Positions 19,812-28,162 of a stretch of 64,000 nucleotides of DNA are shown in pieces. Made by a program: the position numbers and the translations under genes. The notes beneath the pieces were generated by a model. It had not been told where the DNA came from and searched no databases. It was given only the letters and a program-made list of their open reading frames with translations. The DNA is from Actinomycetes bacterium (GTDB lineage: Bacteria; Actinomycetota; Acidimicrobiia; Acidimicrobiales; Microtrichaceae). Position 1 is the first letter of the stretch. The number at the start of each line of letters is the position of its first letter. Where the stretch lies: NCBI GenBank assembly GCA_024222295.1, contig JAAEPF010000034.1, forward strand, positions 124,001-188,000, written 5' to 3'.

Positions 19812-20314
19812 TCAAGCGGCGAGAGTAGCTGCAATCCCAAGCGCCGCTAGCAGTCGCACGCGTGGATGATCGCCGAGGGTTGGTCGGTTTGACCTCTGCG
19901 CTGACCTCCAAGCATCTCGAATTCTGCAGACCTGTCTCCACCACCGCCTCTTGACGGAAGAAGGCTGCACTTGACCCGACAGGATTCCACTCTGATCTGC
20001 TGCGAATCAGACAACGAGGCTCAGGAGGACGGCGAGTACCTATCCAACTAGTTGCTCTCCAACGGAACACGAGGATCCCGAGCGGGTCGTCGAACGTGTG
20101 ATTCAACATCTCTAGTGGCACAGGTAGTGCGCGAACGTGGGGTGTAACCGAGATGTGGATCCCGAATTCCGCGAAGCGGATCGACCCGTAAGGGTCGCTC
20201 ACAGCACCCAAGAAGTCTTGACGGTTCCCAAGTTCCCGTCCCGGGTTGGTCACAGGGACCGCGCAGGATCTGCTGCGACGGCCAACACGTTGACCGCTAT
20301 GGAATGGTTGTCAT
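19812..20314. other. Intergenic stretch without a supportable gene
   Basis: About 500 bp upstream of the tRNA. A minus-strand frame of 159 codons crosses it but runs into the tRNA and loses protein-like composition in its second half, so it is at most a decayed gene. No repeat, RNA gene or promoter was identified with confidence. Base composition is visibly less GC-rich than in flanking genes. Confidence 0.5.
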
Positions 20315-21055
20315 GTGCTCACCGTCGGTGTCGATCTGTCTGCGGATCCTTCGAAGACCGGCATGTGTGCGATCGACTGGGCAGGTCTGGAGATCGTGGT
20401 CCACGAGCGGCCCGTCACCGATGAGCAGATCATCGACGCTGTGGAGCAAGCAGACGTCGCCGGCTTCGATGTTCCGCTCGGGTGGCCCGACGGGTTCATC
20501 GACGCCATCACCGCTCACCGCGACCGCAACGGTTGGCCACCGGTTGAGGTTGATCCACCAAAGGATCGCGAGGCTCTCAGGTTCCGTTTGACGGACCTGT
20601 CCGAGATCGCGAAGGGTGCTCGTCCCCTCAGCGTCTCCACGGATCGCATCGGTGTTGCAGCTATGCGTGGTGCCCGACTGCAGAACCTGCTGGTCGCACG
20701 TGGCGTGCAGGTCGACCGATCCGGGGTTGCGGGCGCGGTGGTAGAGACCTATCCCGCGAGTGCTCTGAAGGCCTGGGGTCTGCAATCCAGCGGCTACAAG
20801 GGGCCAGCGAACCGACCCGTCCTGGAAGGTCTGATCGGGGAGTTCGCTGAGTCCACCAGCGTCTTGGGCACAACCATTCTCGCAGAATCGGGAGCTTGGA
20901 CTGACGACGACTTCGACTCGCTCGTGTGCGCGTGCATAGCCAGAGCAGCCCGCCGTAACCAGACGCTCAGGCCGAGCTCGGAGCACCGCGCTCGCGCGCG
21001 GCGCGAGGGATGGATCCACACCCCGACCGCAACGCTTGGCGAAGTGACCAGTTAG
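20315..21055 (+). CDS. DUF429 family protein (RNase H-like fold)
   Basis: A 246-residue protein starting with GTG. It opens 'VGVDLSADPSKTGMCAI', the first strand of an RNase H-like fold with a conserved Asp, followed by 'AGFDVPLGWP' and 'VVETYPASALKAWG', both diagnostic of DUF429, and a C-terminal 'DDDFDSLVCACIAR' with further acidic residues. DUF429 proteins are predicted nucleases or nucleic-acid-binding proteins of unknown role. No obvious Shine-Dalgarno and no operon partner. Confidence 0.85.
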   Translation: MLTVGVDLSADPSKTGMCAIDWAGLEIVVHERPVTDEQIIDAVEQADVAGFDVPLGWPDGFIDAITAHRDRNGWPPVEVDPPKDREALRFRLTDLSEIAKGARPLSVSTDRIGVAAMRGARLQNLLVARGVQVDRSGVAGAVVETYPASALKAWGLQSSGYKGPANRPVLEGLIGEFAESTSVLGTTILAESGAWTDDDFDSLVCACIARAARRNQTLRPSSEHRARARREGWIHTPTATLGEVTS

Positions 21056-21130
21056 CTGCTCATCGCTTGACACTGAACAGGTCATGATGAGGCCGGATCG
21101 CTCGTGTGTGGCGGGCGGCCCCGCGGATGC

Positions 21131-21481
21131 CTAGCAGTCGGGGTCCTGTAGGAACCGGTCGAAGTCGCACTCGCCGTCGGCGGGGTCGGTGTTCAGTTCG
21201 TCGAGCGGTGTCTCGAACAGCTCCTCGGTGTCGGTATCGGATTCGAACAGGTTCCAGTCGTCCTCTGACCAGCGACCGATGGGGAGGATTCCGCCCGTCA
21301 GCCACATCAAGGTCAACGCGACCGCGGACGGAGCCACGAACGACGCCCATCTAGCGGTGGCATTGTCCAGCCGTGGGCGCGGTGCGTGTCCGCTGCATCT
21401 AGGGGTTGCGTGTCGCTGTCTCGGCGCCCATGACCACAGCTGGGCATCCGATGGTGGTGACGAACATCCCGAGTCCGGCAT
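21131..21481 (-). CDS. Possible small membrane protein with acidic tail
   Basis: A 116-residue ORF whose second half looks protein-like: one hydrophobic segment (about residues 46-66, 'FVAPSAVALTLMWLTGG') followed by a strongly acidic tail ending 'DRFLQDPDC'. The first ~40 residues are less convincing and the real start may be internal. No family recognised and no ribosome binding site seen. Confidence 0.35.
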   Translation of the reverse strand: MPDSGCSSPPSDAQLWSWAPRQRHATPRCSGHAPRPRLDNATARWASFVAPSAVALTLMWLTGGILPIGRWSEDDWNLFESDTDTEELFETPLDELNTDPADGECDFDRFLQDPDC

Positions 21482-21545
21482 CGAACCTGCCGAAGGGTGA
21501 CTCGTTGGGATCAGACACGGTGACGAGCCTGGCTATGTCTCTTTC

Positions 21546-21584
21546 ATGGAGGTAGTCCTACATGGCCCGGAGCCGCGTGATGCG
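21546..21584 (+). repeat. Copy of a ~39-bp segment shared with the region upstream of the His-rich protein gene
   Basis: This segment (ATGGAGGTAGTCCTACATGG at its left end) matches 44463-44501 at 33 of 39 positions. A more diverged relative starts at 23684. At 44463 the segment lies between a divergent hydrolase gene and the His-rich protein gene; here no intact gene follows, so it may be a displaced promoter/5' fragment. Confidence 0.55.
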
Positions 21585-21684
21585 CCTGTCGAAGTGTTCG
21601 GCGACTGCGACGGCTTGGTGGTGCCGTCCAACGTCGCCCGGGCGACCTCGGCACGTCCCGGACGAGGAGTGTGTCTGACGGCTT

Positions 21685-22005
21685 TCATCCGTCGAAGCTC
21701 GAGATCGTGGCGCTGATGATCTCACTGCTGTTGGGCTCGTCCTCGGACGGGATTGCGGCGAGGATCGTCCCGTTCTCGAGATCGATGATCTGCGCGAGAA
21801 GTCCCATTTCCCCGTCGATCCACGAGACGAGGAAAACCTCGGGGCGAAGCTCCCGGATCTGCACCGGTTCGCGCAACTCGCCGCGTCGAGGGGTCATGGT
21901 GACGCGAACGTTGCCTTCGAAGGTGTTGCGGAACTCCCAGCCGTTGTCGTAGGTGTAGCTGATCGTCGTTCCGTCGAATCGGGTGACGGGGTCAGACCAA
22001 GTCAT
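21685..22005 (-). CDS. MoaF/phenolic-acid-decarboxylase-like small protein
   Basis: A 106-residue protein with 'TISYTYDNGWEFRNTF', 'VRVTMTPRRGEL', 'EVFLVSWIDGEMGLLAQIID' and 'NGTILAAI'. This strand order and the TYDNGWE and VSW motifs resemble phenolic acid decarboxylases and MoaF-type calycin-like barrels. Key decarboxylase residues cannot be checked by eye, so activity is open. The ATG at 22005 has GGAGG 5 nt upstream. Monocistronic in a gene-poor stretch. Confidence 0.75.
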   Translation of the reverse strand: MTWSDPVTRFDGTTISYTYDNGWEFRNTFEGNVRVTMTPRRGELREPVQIRELRPEVFLVSWIDGEMGLLAQIIDLENGTILAAIPSEDEPNSSEIISATISSFDG

Positions 22006-22300
22006 GTGAGCCTCCACAGTGCCAGCGTGGTTCTGAGCCTATGTGGACGCGTGGTCGCTCTCTAGGGAACCATGCGCCGTTGAAGTACCCATCGTGAGGA
22101 ACGCGAAGGTGCGCCGTACTCGCCTCTGAGGTGGCCTTGCGGGGGCGGGGCCGGTCGACTTGGCAGATCGAAACCGACCAGACGGGTGATTCCCGGTGGG
22201 GTGTCTCGTTCGATCCGCCCTTGACCAAGTTGGGTGAGTTCGAAACAGCCAACCCCGGCATATGCCCTTGATTGCGCGCTCGAGAGCCGACGTCCCCTGA
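22006..22300. other. Non-coding gap
   Basis: Nearly 300 bp between the MoaF-like gene and the end of the MBL-fold gene. Several short frames cross it but none has a start signal or protein-like composition. No repeat or RNA structure was recognised. Confidence 0.5.
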
Positions 22301-23524
22301 CTAGGACCAGCGGGTACGTCCCTCGTCGAGCAGTTTGGCCGCTGACCGGTAGAGCGAGGCCGAGACGAAGATGTTGCAGTCGTCGGCGAGTTGGCGGCAC
22401 CAGTCGGCCTTGTGGGCCCGGGCCGTGGCGATGGAGGGGTCGTCTCCGGGAGCCAACGCGACGAGGTCGATGACGGCCAAGGCGGTGGGGAGGTCGCCGT
22501 TGTCGGCGACGGAGACCGCGTGGGCGATGACCTGGTCGGCGTCGACGGCATCCAGGATCGCTGACGCCGCTCGGTCGGGGTGGGGTGGGTGCAGGTCGGT
22601 GGGGTTGCGGGAGGCCCACCATCCATTCTCCTCCCGGTATAGGTCGCGAACGATGTAGTCGCGGGCGCCGTAGACCTCGGCCATGTACGGGTGGTCGAAC
22701 AGCTCGGTCGGGTAGTCGAGCTCGCCGATGATCTCCACATCGGTCATACCCCGATTCATGCGGTCGACAACCTCGACCCGCACCCATCGCAGGGCCTCGG
22801 CCATCGCCGACAGCTGCCGGGCGACCTTGCCGGCGCCGCTCACCACCGGTCCGAACTCCTGGACCAGGATGTCGGCACCAAGGGCGTGCATCTCCTCGAG
22901 GGTCTCGGCCCAGCGAATGGTGAACCGCTGGGTGCGCAGGGGCGTGCCAATGTTGGGTATCGACGCGCCCGGGGTCGCCGCCCCGCCATAGAGGATGCCC
23001 TGTTCAGGGAGCCACAGCATGAGGGCGTCATCGGTCTCCGACGGCGCCGCGCGCAGGACGATCGGTCGGTCCGCGTCATCGATCGTGAGCTCGTCGTCGA
23101 AGGTGGTGGTGGGGTCGGTGAGGTCGATGAGGGGATCGAGGGCTGCTGGGGGCACACCGAACTGGATGCCGGCGAGGAGCTTCTGGAGCTCGCGGGTTTC
23201 GCGGTAGCGGTCGTAACGGTCGATCACCCGGCGGTGCGCGACGAGCTCCGGGAGGTGATCCCCGCGTTCGGTGGCGTGGTCCATCCATCGCGGAACGGCG
23301 GTGTTGTAGCCGAGGTGGCCGTGCGAGTAGACGACCGCTCGCACCGGTACCTCTGTGTAGGAGCGCAGCACCTCGATCATCCGCTCGGTGACGTCCCCGC
23401 CCGGACCGGCGTCAATCACCACCACCCCCTCGGCGGTCTCGATGCCGAGACTGTTGCCCTGAGTCGGAAGGAGGTGAATCCCAGGTGCCAGGGTCCTCGG
23501 GTCCTCGGTCGCGGACAGCACCAT
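22301..23524 (-). CDS. MBL-fold hydrolase with alkylsulfatase-type dimerisation domain
   Basis: A 407-residue protein. Residues 1-~230 form a metallo-beta-lactamase-like domain ('GNSLGIETAEGVVVIDAGPG'); residues ~245-390 resemble the alkylsulfatase dimerisation/SCP-like region ('VEIIGELDYP', 'GARDYIVRDLYREENGWW'). The metal motif usually written HxHxDH reads 'SHGHLGYN': the Asp and the third His are replaced by Gly and Tyr. It may bind one metal or be inactive. Alkylsulfatases of this group cleave alkyl sulfate esters; that activity is doubtful here. The ATG has GAGGGAG about 7 nt upstream. Confidence 0.82.
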   Translation of the reverse strand: MVLSATEDPRTLAPGIHLLPTQGNSLGIETAEGVVVIDAGPGGDVTERMIEVLRSYTEVPVRAVVYSHGHLGYNTAVPRWMDHATERGDHLPELVAHRRVIDRYDRYRETRELQKLLAGIQFGVPPAALDPLIDLTDPTTTFDDELTIDDADRPIVLRAAPSETDDALMLWLPEQGILYGGAATPGASIPNIGTPLRTQRFTIRWAETLEEMHALGADILVQEFGPVVSGAGKVARQLSAMAEALRWVRVEVVDRMNRGMTDVEIIGELDYPTELFDHPYMAEVYGARDYIVRDLYREENGWWASRNPTDLHPPHPDRAASAILDAVDADQVIAHAVSVADNGDLPTALAVIDLVALAPGDDPSIATARAHKADWCRQLADDCNIFVSASLYRSAAKLLDEGRTRWS

Positions 23525-23619
23525 CAGCGCACTCCCTCGAATCGTCGGGTCAATTCCAGTTGGTTCGTGTGCGGGTCGCCTCCCCGGCGTGTTCGCGGAG
23601 ACGTTCGACGGTGCCGGGG

Positions 23620-23685
23620 TCCCTCCCTCCCGGCCGCGGGGGCCGCGAACCGCATCCCGCCCGCATCGATCTCGATCTTCTCCAT
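23620..23685 (-). pseudogene. N-terminal remnant of an epoxide-hydrolase-like gene
   Basis: Starting from ATG at 23685, the frame reads MEKIEIDAGGMRFAAPAAG, matching 14 of 19 residues of the intact hydrolase at 43610-44464 (MEQIGIDARGMRFTALAAG). Similarity then stops and the frame turns into Arg/Pro-rich text. The plus strand on the other side also resembles the intact locus (a 'GTCATGCAAGTGG' block). It is therefore a truncated duplicate of the start region of the 44.4-kb locus. Confidence 0.65.
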
Positions 23686-24018
23686 GGAGAAGTTCCTACT
23701 CGGTTCAGAGAGCCCCGTCATGCAAGTGGTGAAGTATTCGGCTGCGGCGCTGGAGTCGATCGACTCGGCCGATCTACTCGAGGTCATCTTCACCGATGCG
23801 ATCTTCCGAGGCGATGGTCAACACCTGCAGCGCCCGCTGCGCCGGAGAGATTGGCATCACCGTCCCCGCCGGCTACAGGTGGTGGCACTGCCAGCACGGC
23901 CCTGCGCCACCAACCAGTGGTCAACTGCCGGACCGCCTCGCTGGCGTAGGTCTGCGGGGTAGTCCCAAGCCCGAAGGTGCCACGCACACCAGTCCCACAC
24001 GGGACTCGACCGCTGCGG
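23686..24018. other. Gene-poor stretch with degraded duplicate sequence
   Basis: About 330 bp between the hydrolase remnant and the end of the unknown gene at 24019. The first ~60 bp resemble the 5' part of the His-rich protein locus at 44.46 kb; beyond that no frame has a convincing start or composition. Confidence 0.4.
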
Positions 24019-24744
24019 CTAGGGATCGGGGGTGTCGAGTTTCATCAACTCGATCTCAGCCGCCTCGACCCGGTCGGCCAGTTCGCCGACCCTTGAGCGG
24101 AGCCGCTCGTTCTCGGCGATGAGGTGCTCGCGTATCTTCACCGGTTCACCGCTGTTGACCAGTAGGTGGGCGCCGATTGCAGCATCGTCTGAGGCCAGAT
24201 CAGCGAGCCGGAGAAGCATCTCGCGGATCAGCCTGACGCCCTCCATGCTGGCGTCGTCCATCAACACCTCATGGTTGTCGTAGTAGACCTCGTTCAGGTC
24301 GTGGACACCCTGCAACAAGCCCAGCGCGGCGGAGATGATCCGAGCACCGTTGGGTCGTTCGATGTCGGAGCCGATCGTCGCCTCTTGGGCTACGTAGGAG
24401 GAGGCGTCGTACTGGCCCTGTTGGATTTGGTTCATCCACCAAGATGTCGACACGGGCCAAGGGTCGTAGGACTTGCTCTGGCCGAGCAGCTCAGCCAAGA
24501 TCGGCCGGGATGCATTGGCAAGCTCCTCCATCTCATCGAGGGTCATTGCTGAGAACCGCAGCGGAGGCCATGTCGTACGGACGTACTCGAGTGAAGAGCC
24601 GGTCTCGTCGTCCAACTCGTTGCGAATCGTTCGAAGCCATTCAGCCCATGGCTTCGCATCGCCGGTTTGGCGCCAGAGGCCCAGCGCTGCCAACGCTCGC
24701 GGGTCCGCTGCTGGAACGTGAGTCTCCGAGTCCCACCTAGCCAC
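24019..24744 (-). CDS. Hypothetical protein with C-terminal coiled coil
   Basis: A 241-residue acidic protein, not recognised. It is Trp-rich in the first half ('LGLWRQTGDAKPWAEWL', 'TSWWMNQIQQGQYD'), mostly helical by composition, and ends with a heptad-like segment at about residues 205-235 ('LIAENERLRSRVGELADRVE'), probably a coiled coil for dimerisation. No signal peptide or membrane segment. It stands alone in a sparse region and has fewer GC-rich codons than the catabolic genes nearby, so it may be acquired. Confidence 0.65.
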   Translation of the reverse strand: MARWDSETHVPAADPRALAALGLWRQTGDAKPWAEWLRTIRNELDDETGSSLEYVRTTWPPLRFSAMTLDEMEELANASRPILAELLGQSKSYDPWPVSTSWWMNQIQQGQYDASSYVAQEATIGSDIERPNGARIISAALGLLQGVHDLNEVYYDNHEVLMDDASMEGVRLIREMLLRLADLASDDAAIGAHLLVNSGEPVKIREHLIAENERLRSRVGELADRVEAAEIELMKLDTPDP

Positions 24745-25064
24745 TGGAGTCTCCGTAACTATCTGGGAGCCTTGGTTTGCCGAGGTCGAGCCGCTCAGTC
24801 AGCGCTGTCTGGCTGCTGCGGGCAATGCCCGCCAAACCGATGTGCAGCGGTGCACTGATTCGTTGTCGTTCCCCCATAACTAACAAATGCTCACACAGCC
24901 GGACCCCTGGTGCAAGCGGTCGAGTCAGTGTCCGAAGGCAACTACACCACGCAACGCAGGTGAGCCTTCGGCTTGCGTGACTACCTGGACCTGGTGACAA
25001 CCTCGAACGCTTCGGTCACATGAGGTTCGGAGTCCTCGCCGCACTCACCTCCTAGGCATCGGCC
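24745..25064. other. Intergenic stretch, nothing recognised
   Basis: About 320 bp between the unknown gene and the SDR operon. Frames here are short and without start signals; no inverted repeat or RNA motif was noticed. Confidence 0.5.
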
Positions 25065-25856
25065 TCAGATAGAGGTGTACCCGCCGTCGGCCATGACGGC
25101 GGAGCCGGTCATGAAGCTGGCATCCTCGCTGAGCAGAAACGCCACGACTGACGCGATCTCCGACGGATCGCCGGCGCGGCTAATCGGCGGGCGCACCCGG
25201 GAGGAAGGTCGGTGCTCGGACCGGGGGGTGGTGGTCGCGTCGGCGGTTTCGATCGCGTGGTCGACGATCTTCGTGGCGACGAAGCCGGGGCAGACGCAGT
25301 TCGCTCGAACGCCGTCGTCGGCGTGCTCTGTGGCGACCACTCGGATGATCTGCAACACACCACCCTTGGACGCCTTGTAGGAGACGGCGCCGCCCCCGAG
25401 CCCATTCACGACCGAGGAGACCGAGCCGGTCGCAACGATGGCGCCACCTCCGCTTTCGATCAGGTACGGGAGCGCGTGCTTGATCGACAGGAACGGGCCG
25501 GTGAGGTTCACTGCGATCACCCGATGCCAGTCGTCGAGCGTCAGCTCCTGGATCCGTCCGCCGGTGGTGATGCCCGCGTTGGCGAACAACCCGTCCAGGC
25601 CACCCATCATTTCCGATGCCTCGGCGAGTACGCGCTGGGTGGCGGATTCGTCGGTGACGTCGAGCTCGTAGGCGGTGGCGGAGCCTCCGGCGGCCTCCAC
25701 GAGCCGAACCGTCTCGGCCGCCTCTTCGGGTCGGACATCGGTGACCGCGACGGCCGCTCCTTCCTCGGCCAGGCGCACACAGGTGGCCCTTCCGATCCCC
25801 GTGCCACCACCGGTGACGAGAACGCGCCGTCCAGCCAGGCGCTCGGTCAGGTCCAT
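25065..25856 (-). CDS. SDR family oxidoreductase
   Basis: A 263-residue classical short-chain dehydrogenase. Cofactor motif 'VTGGGTGIGRATC' (residues ~15-27), 'DVRPEEA' after strand 2 (Asp suggests NAD preference), 'FANAGITTGG' (NAG motif), catalytic Ser in 'ATGSVSSVV' and 'SYKASKGGV' (YxxxK). It oxidises or reduces an unknown alcohol/ketone. It is the last gene of a minus-strand operon with the SnoaL protein (4-bp gap) and the haloalkane dehalogenase. Confidence 0.93.
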   Translation of the reverse strand: MDLTERLAGRRVLVTGGGTGIGRATCVRLAEEGAAVAVTDVRPEEAAETVRLVEAAGGSATAYELDVTDESATQRVLAEASEMMGGLDGLFANAGITTGGRIQELTLDDWHRVIAVNLTGPFLSIKHALPYLIESGGGAIVATGSVSSVVNGLGGGAVSYKASKGGVLQIIRVVATEHADDGVRANCVCPGFVATKIVDHAIETADATTTPRSEHRPSSRVRPPISRAGDPSEIASVVAFLLSEDASFMTGSAVMADGGYTSI

Positions 25857-25860
25857 CGGC

Positions 25861-26295
25861 TCAGCTCTCCTTGGCGACGAAGTCGACCACGAGGCGCCGC
25901 TGGGCGATACGCCAACCGTCGGGTCCTCGTTCGAACACGTCGTGGTAGGCGCCGACCACAGCCGGGCCGTTCAGGGGAGCGGGGCGCTGCTCACCGTCGC
26001 TGAGGTCGTGGCGATACAGGGTCAGGTACACCGTGCCCTCGGCGCGGTCGGTCTCGGTGTGGGACAGGTCGAAGGTCGTGCACACGTGCCGCGATACCCG
26101 GTCGGTTCGGCGCTGGCGTGCCTCGAAGCCGCGCTGCAACTGATCCCGCCCTCGCAGTTCGATGCCAGGCGCAGACCAGATGGCATCGTCTGTGAACAGG
26201 TCGACCACTTCGGCGGCATCGCCCGAATCCACCAAAACGCAGTATCGGAACACAAGGGCTTCGCACTCGGCTCGCACCAGGGCCTCATCGTTCAT
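25861..26295 (-). CDS. SnoaL-like / NTF2-fold protein
   Basis: A 144-residue alpha+beta cone-fold protein of the SnoaL_4 type: 'VFRYCVLVDSGDAAEVVDLF', 'DDAIWSAPGIELRGRDQL', 'SRHVCTTFDLSH' and 'GWRIAQRRLVVDF'. Family members are small isomerases, dehydratases or hydroxylase subunits. ATG at 26295 (MNDEALVRAE) is chosen because the fold starts there; an upstream ATG at 26319 is possible. Middle gene of the operon between the SDR and the haloalkane dehalogenase. Confidence 0.82.
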   Translation of the reverse strand: MNDEALVRAECEALVFRYCVLVDSGDAAEVVDLFTDDAIWSAPGIELRGRDQLQRGFEARQRRTDRVSRHVCTTFDLSHTETDRAEGTVYLTLYRHDLSDGEQRPAPLNGPAVVGAYHDVFERGPDGWRIAQRRLVVDFVAKES

Positions 26296-26415
26296 CCGGG
26301 CAGCGTACGGGACCCTCATTCCCGCCGTGGTCCGCCCGCCGTGGTCCACCCATCCTCCGTTCGGGACCGGATGGCCAAGTCGCTGTTGGCGCCTTCGACC
26401 CCGGCGTGTCACATG

Positions 26416-27471
26416 TCAATCGATCGGGGTGTCGTGGATCCAGTCGGCGATTGCCCGGGCGAGTTCGGGGCCGGCGTCTTCCTGGATGAAGTGTCCGGCG
26501 TCCGGGTAGTCGCGGTGGGGCTGGCCCTCTGCGCCGGCGATCTGGACCCTCGTGGCGTCGCGAGAGGCCTCGTCGCCGAAGATCGGGTCGAGCAGTCCGA
26601 ACATCCCGAGCACGGGTCGGTCGAAGGCGTCGAGTGCGGCCCGGGCCGCTTCGTTGGTCGGCGCTTCGCCGACAGTGTTGATGAGCGACGGGAACATCCG
26701 AGGACCAGCCATGTGGAGGCGGGTGGGAAACGGGGCGTCATAGGCCATGATCTCGGCGTCGGTGATGTCGTCACGATTTATGGCGGCTCGCATCCCGACT
26801 GATGGCATGAAGTCTTTGCCGACCATGGCGTAGTTGATCCACTCGCCAAAGACAGCCATGCCTTGGCGTTCGCCCCCGCCGCCGACGACGAACGGGTACT
26901 CGAGATCCTGGGGTTCCAGCGAGTCGGGCACCGTGAAAGGGGCGAAACCCTCCGGAAGCACCGGGAGGTTGCCGTTGGCGACTACCACTCGGGCGAACCG
27001 GTCCGGGTTGTTGCCCACGCACCGCAACCCGATCAACGATCCCCAGTCCTGAACCACCACGGTGATGTCGGTCAGCCCGGTTGCGTCGAGGAACTCTTCG
27101 ACCCAGGCGACGTGTTGGAGGTAGCGGTAGTCGTCGAGTTGCACCGGCTTGTCGGAGCGGCCGAAGCCGATGAGGTCGGGTGCGACGACCCGCAGGCCGG
27201 CGTCGGCGAGTACGGGGATCATCCGGCGGTACAGATACGACCAATCGGGCTGGCCGTGGAGGAGAAGGACGGTCTCGCCTCCGGGATCTCCGGCGTCGAC
27301 GTAGTGCATGCGCATGCCGTCCACCTCGGCGTAGTTCGGTTCCCACGGGTAGCCGGGCAGATCGCTGAACGCTTCATCGTCGGTACGCGTGAAGGGGCGC
27401 CCCGAGGGGGTCCAGTGGATCTCGTCCTCGGTGCCGGTCACATCGGGTGGCAGCTTGGCTTCATCGGGCAT
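26416..27471 (-). CDS. Haloalkane dehalogenase-like alpha/beta hydrolase (HLD-I type)
   Basis: A 351-residue enzyme resembling DhlA-type haloalkane dehalogenases, which replace halide by hydroxyl. Motifs: oxyanion 'LLHGQPDWSYLYRRM', 'APDLIGFGRSDKP', nucleophile elbow 'VVQDWGSLIG' with Asp plus the adjacent halide-binding Trp, late acid 'FGLLDPIFGD' and base 'DAGHFIQED'. The nucleophilic Asp distinguishes it from serine esterases; epoxide hydrolases also use Asp, so activity is a strong but untested inference. ATG at 27471 has AGAAGG 6 nt upstream. First gene of its operon and divergent from the 27600 gene, with a shared motif between. Confidence 0.85.
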   Translation of the reverse strand: MPDEAKLPPDVTGTEDEIHWTPSGRPFTRTDDEAFSDLPGYPWEPNYAEVDGMRMHYVDAGDPGGETVLLLHGQPDWSYLYRRMIPVLADAGLRVVAPDLIGFGRSDKPVQLDDYRYLQHVAWVEEFLDATGLTDITVVVQDWGSLIGLRCVGNNPDRFARVVVANGNLPVLPEGFAPFTVPDSLEPQDLEYPFVVGGGGERQGMAVFGEWINYAMVGKDFMPSVGMRAAINRDDITDAEIMAYDAPFPTRLHMAGPRMFPSLINTVGEAPTNEAARAALDAFDRPVLGMFGLLDPIFGDEASRDATRVQIAGAEGQPHRDYPDAGHFIQEDAGPELARAIADWIHDTPID

Positions 27472-27519
27472 CGGAGCCTTCTCGGGTTGTTGGAACGTCG
27501 TCCGGGCGAACACGACCGG

Positions 27520-27550
27520 GTTATTGCGCATTAAACTAGCAATTGTTGCG
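27520..27550. promoter_or_regulatory. Operator/promoter-like motif, copy A
   Basis: Lies midway between the divergent starts at 27471 (-) and 27600 (+). The core TGCGCATTAAACTAGCAATT (27525-27544) followed by GTT matches copy B at 34924-34954 (reverse orientation) at 20 of 23 positions. It contains TAAACT and, on the other strand, TAGTTT, both -10-like. A shared regulator is inferred. Confidence 0.6.
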
Positions 27551-27599
27551 GGCCGTGCCGGTCGGCCCACGAGGAGGCAATTATGAGAAGGAGACAATC

Positions 27600-28091
27600 A
27601 TGAGCGGATGGAAGGCAGCTGACGAGATCCCGGTCGCCCACACCCCGAGCGGTGGGTACGACGAAGTGCCGGATCCGATTCTGGGTGGATGTGGCGAGGG
27701 GATCGTCAAGGGGGCGCCCGACCTGCGGGGCTGGTGGGAGGTGACCGAGGTCGTCGCCGACGGCGCCCTTTCGCCGGACCACCCGATGATGGGTTTGCGC
27801 CAACGGATCGAGCAGTGCGGCGACCGCTTCGTCGTGACCGCAGGCGGTGTCGTGCACGACGGGCGAGCCGACGGAACCGAGGAGAACGGAGTGAACGACG
27901 TTGCGGAGTTCGACTTCACCACTCCCATCACGGTGGTTGCGACCTATGAGGACGGGGTGCACTTCCTGCGGCCGGTGGGCCTTCCCGTGGAGGTCACCCG
28001 TACAGTCGAGGACGGCCGGCTCGTCTGGGTCTATGCCGGCACCGAGACCCGGTCCCGCTATCTGGGCCCGGTCGACGAGGTGCCGCAGTAG
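27600..28091 (+). CDS. Calycin/lipocalin-like hypothetical protein
   Basis: A 163-residue soluble protein with 'DLRGWWEVTEVV', 'RQRIEQCGDRFVVTAGGVVHD', 'DFTTPITVVATYEDGVHFLRP' and 'RLVWVYAGTETRSRYLGP'. The alternating beta-strand pattern suggests a calycin-like barrel that could bind a small hydrophobic ligand; no named family was recognised. The ATG has GAAGGAGA 7 nt upstream. It is divergent from the dehalogenase operon and shares its promoter region, so a role in the same pathway is likely. Confidence 0.75.
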   Translation: MSGWKAADEIPVAHTPSGGYDEVPDPILGGCGEGIVKGAPDLRGWWEVTEVVADGALSPDHPMMGLRQRIEQCGDRFVVTAGGVVHDGRADGTEENGVNDVAEFDFTTPITVVATYEDGVHFLRPVGLPVEVTRTVEDGRLVWVYAGTETRSRYLGPVDEVPQ

Positions 28092-28162
28092 GCCTCGACC
28101 GCTGCCCTCGACGTGATCGCTCGCCGGCGGGTGCCAGGGCACGGCGGTGGCCCGGCAGGCTC

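Noticed and set aside
19774-20253. Minus-strand ORF of 159 codons upstream of tRNA-Arg
   Set aside because: Its first ~75 residues look fairly protein-like, but it runs into the tRNA gene and the rest is low quality; at best a decayed gene.
22039-22787. Two overlapping minus-strand ORFs of 233 and 241 codons
   Set aside because: Arg/Pro/Thr-rich out-of-frame shadows of the MBL-fold gene that extend into the following gap.
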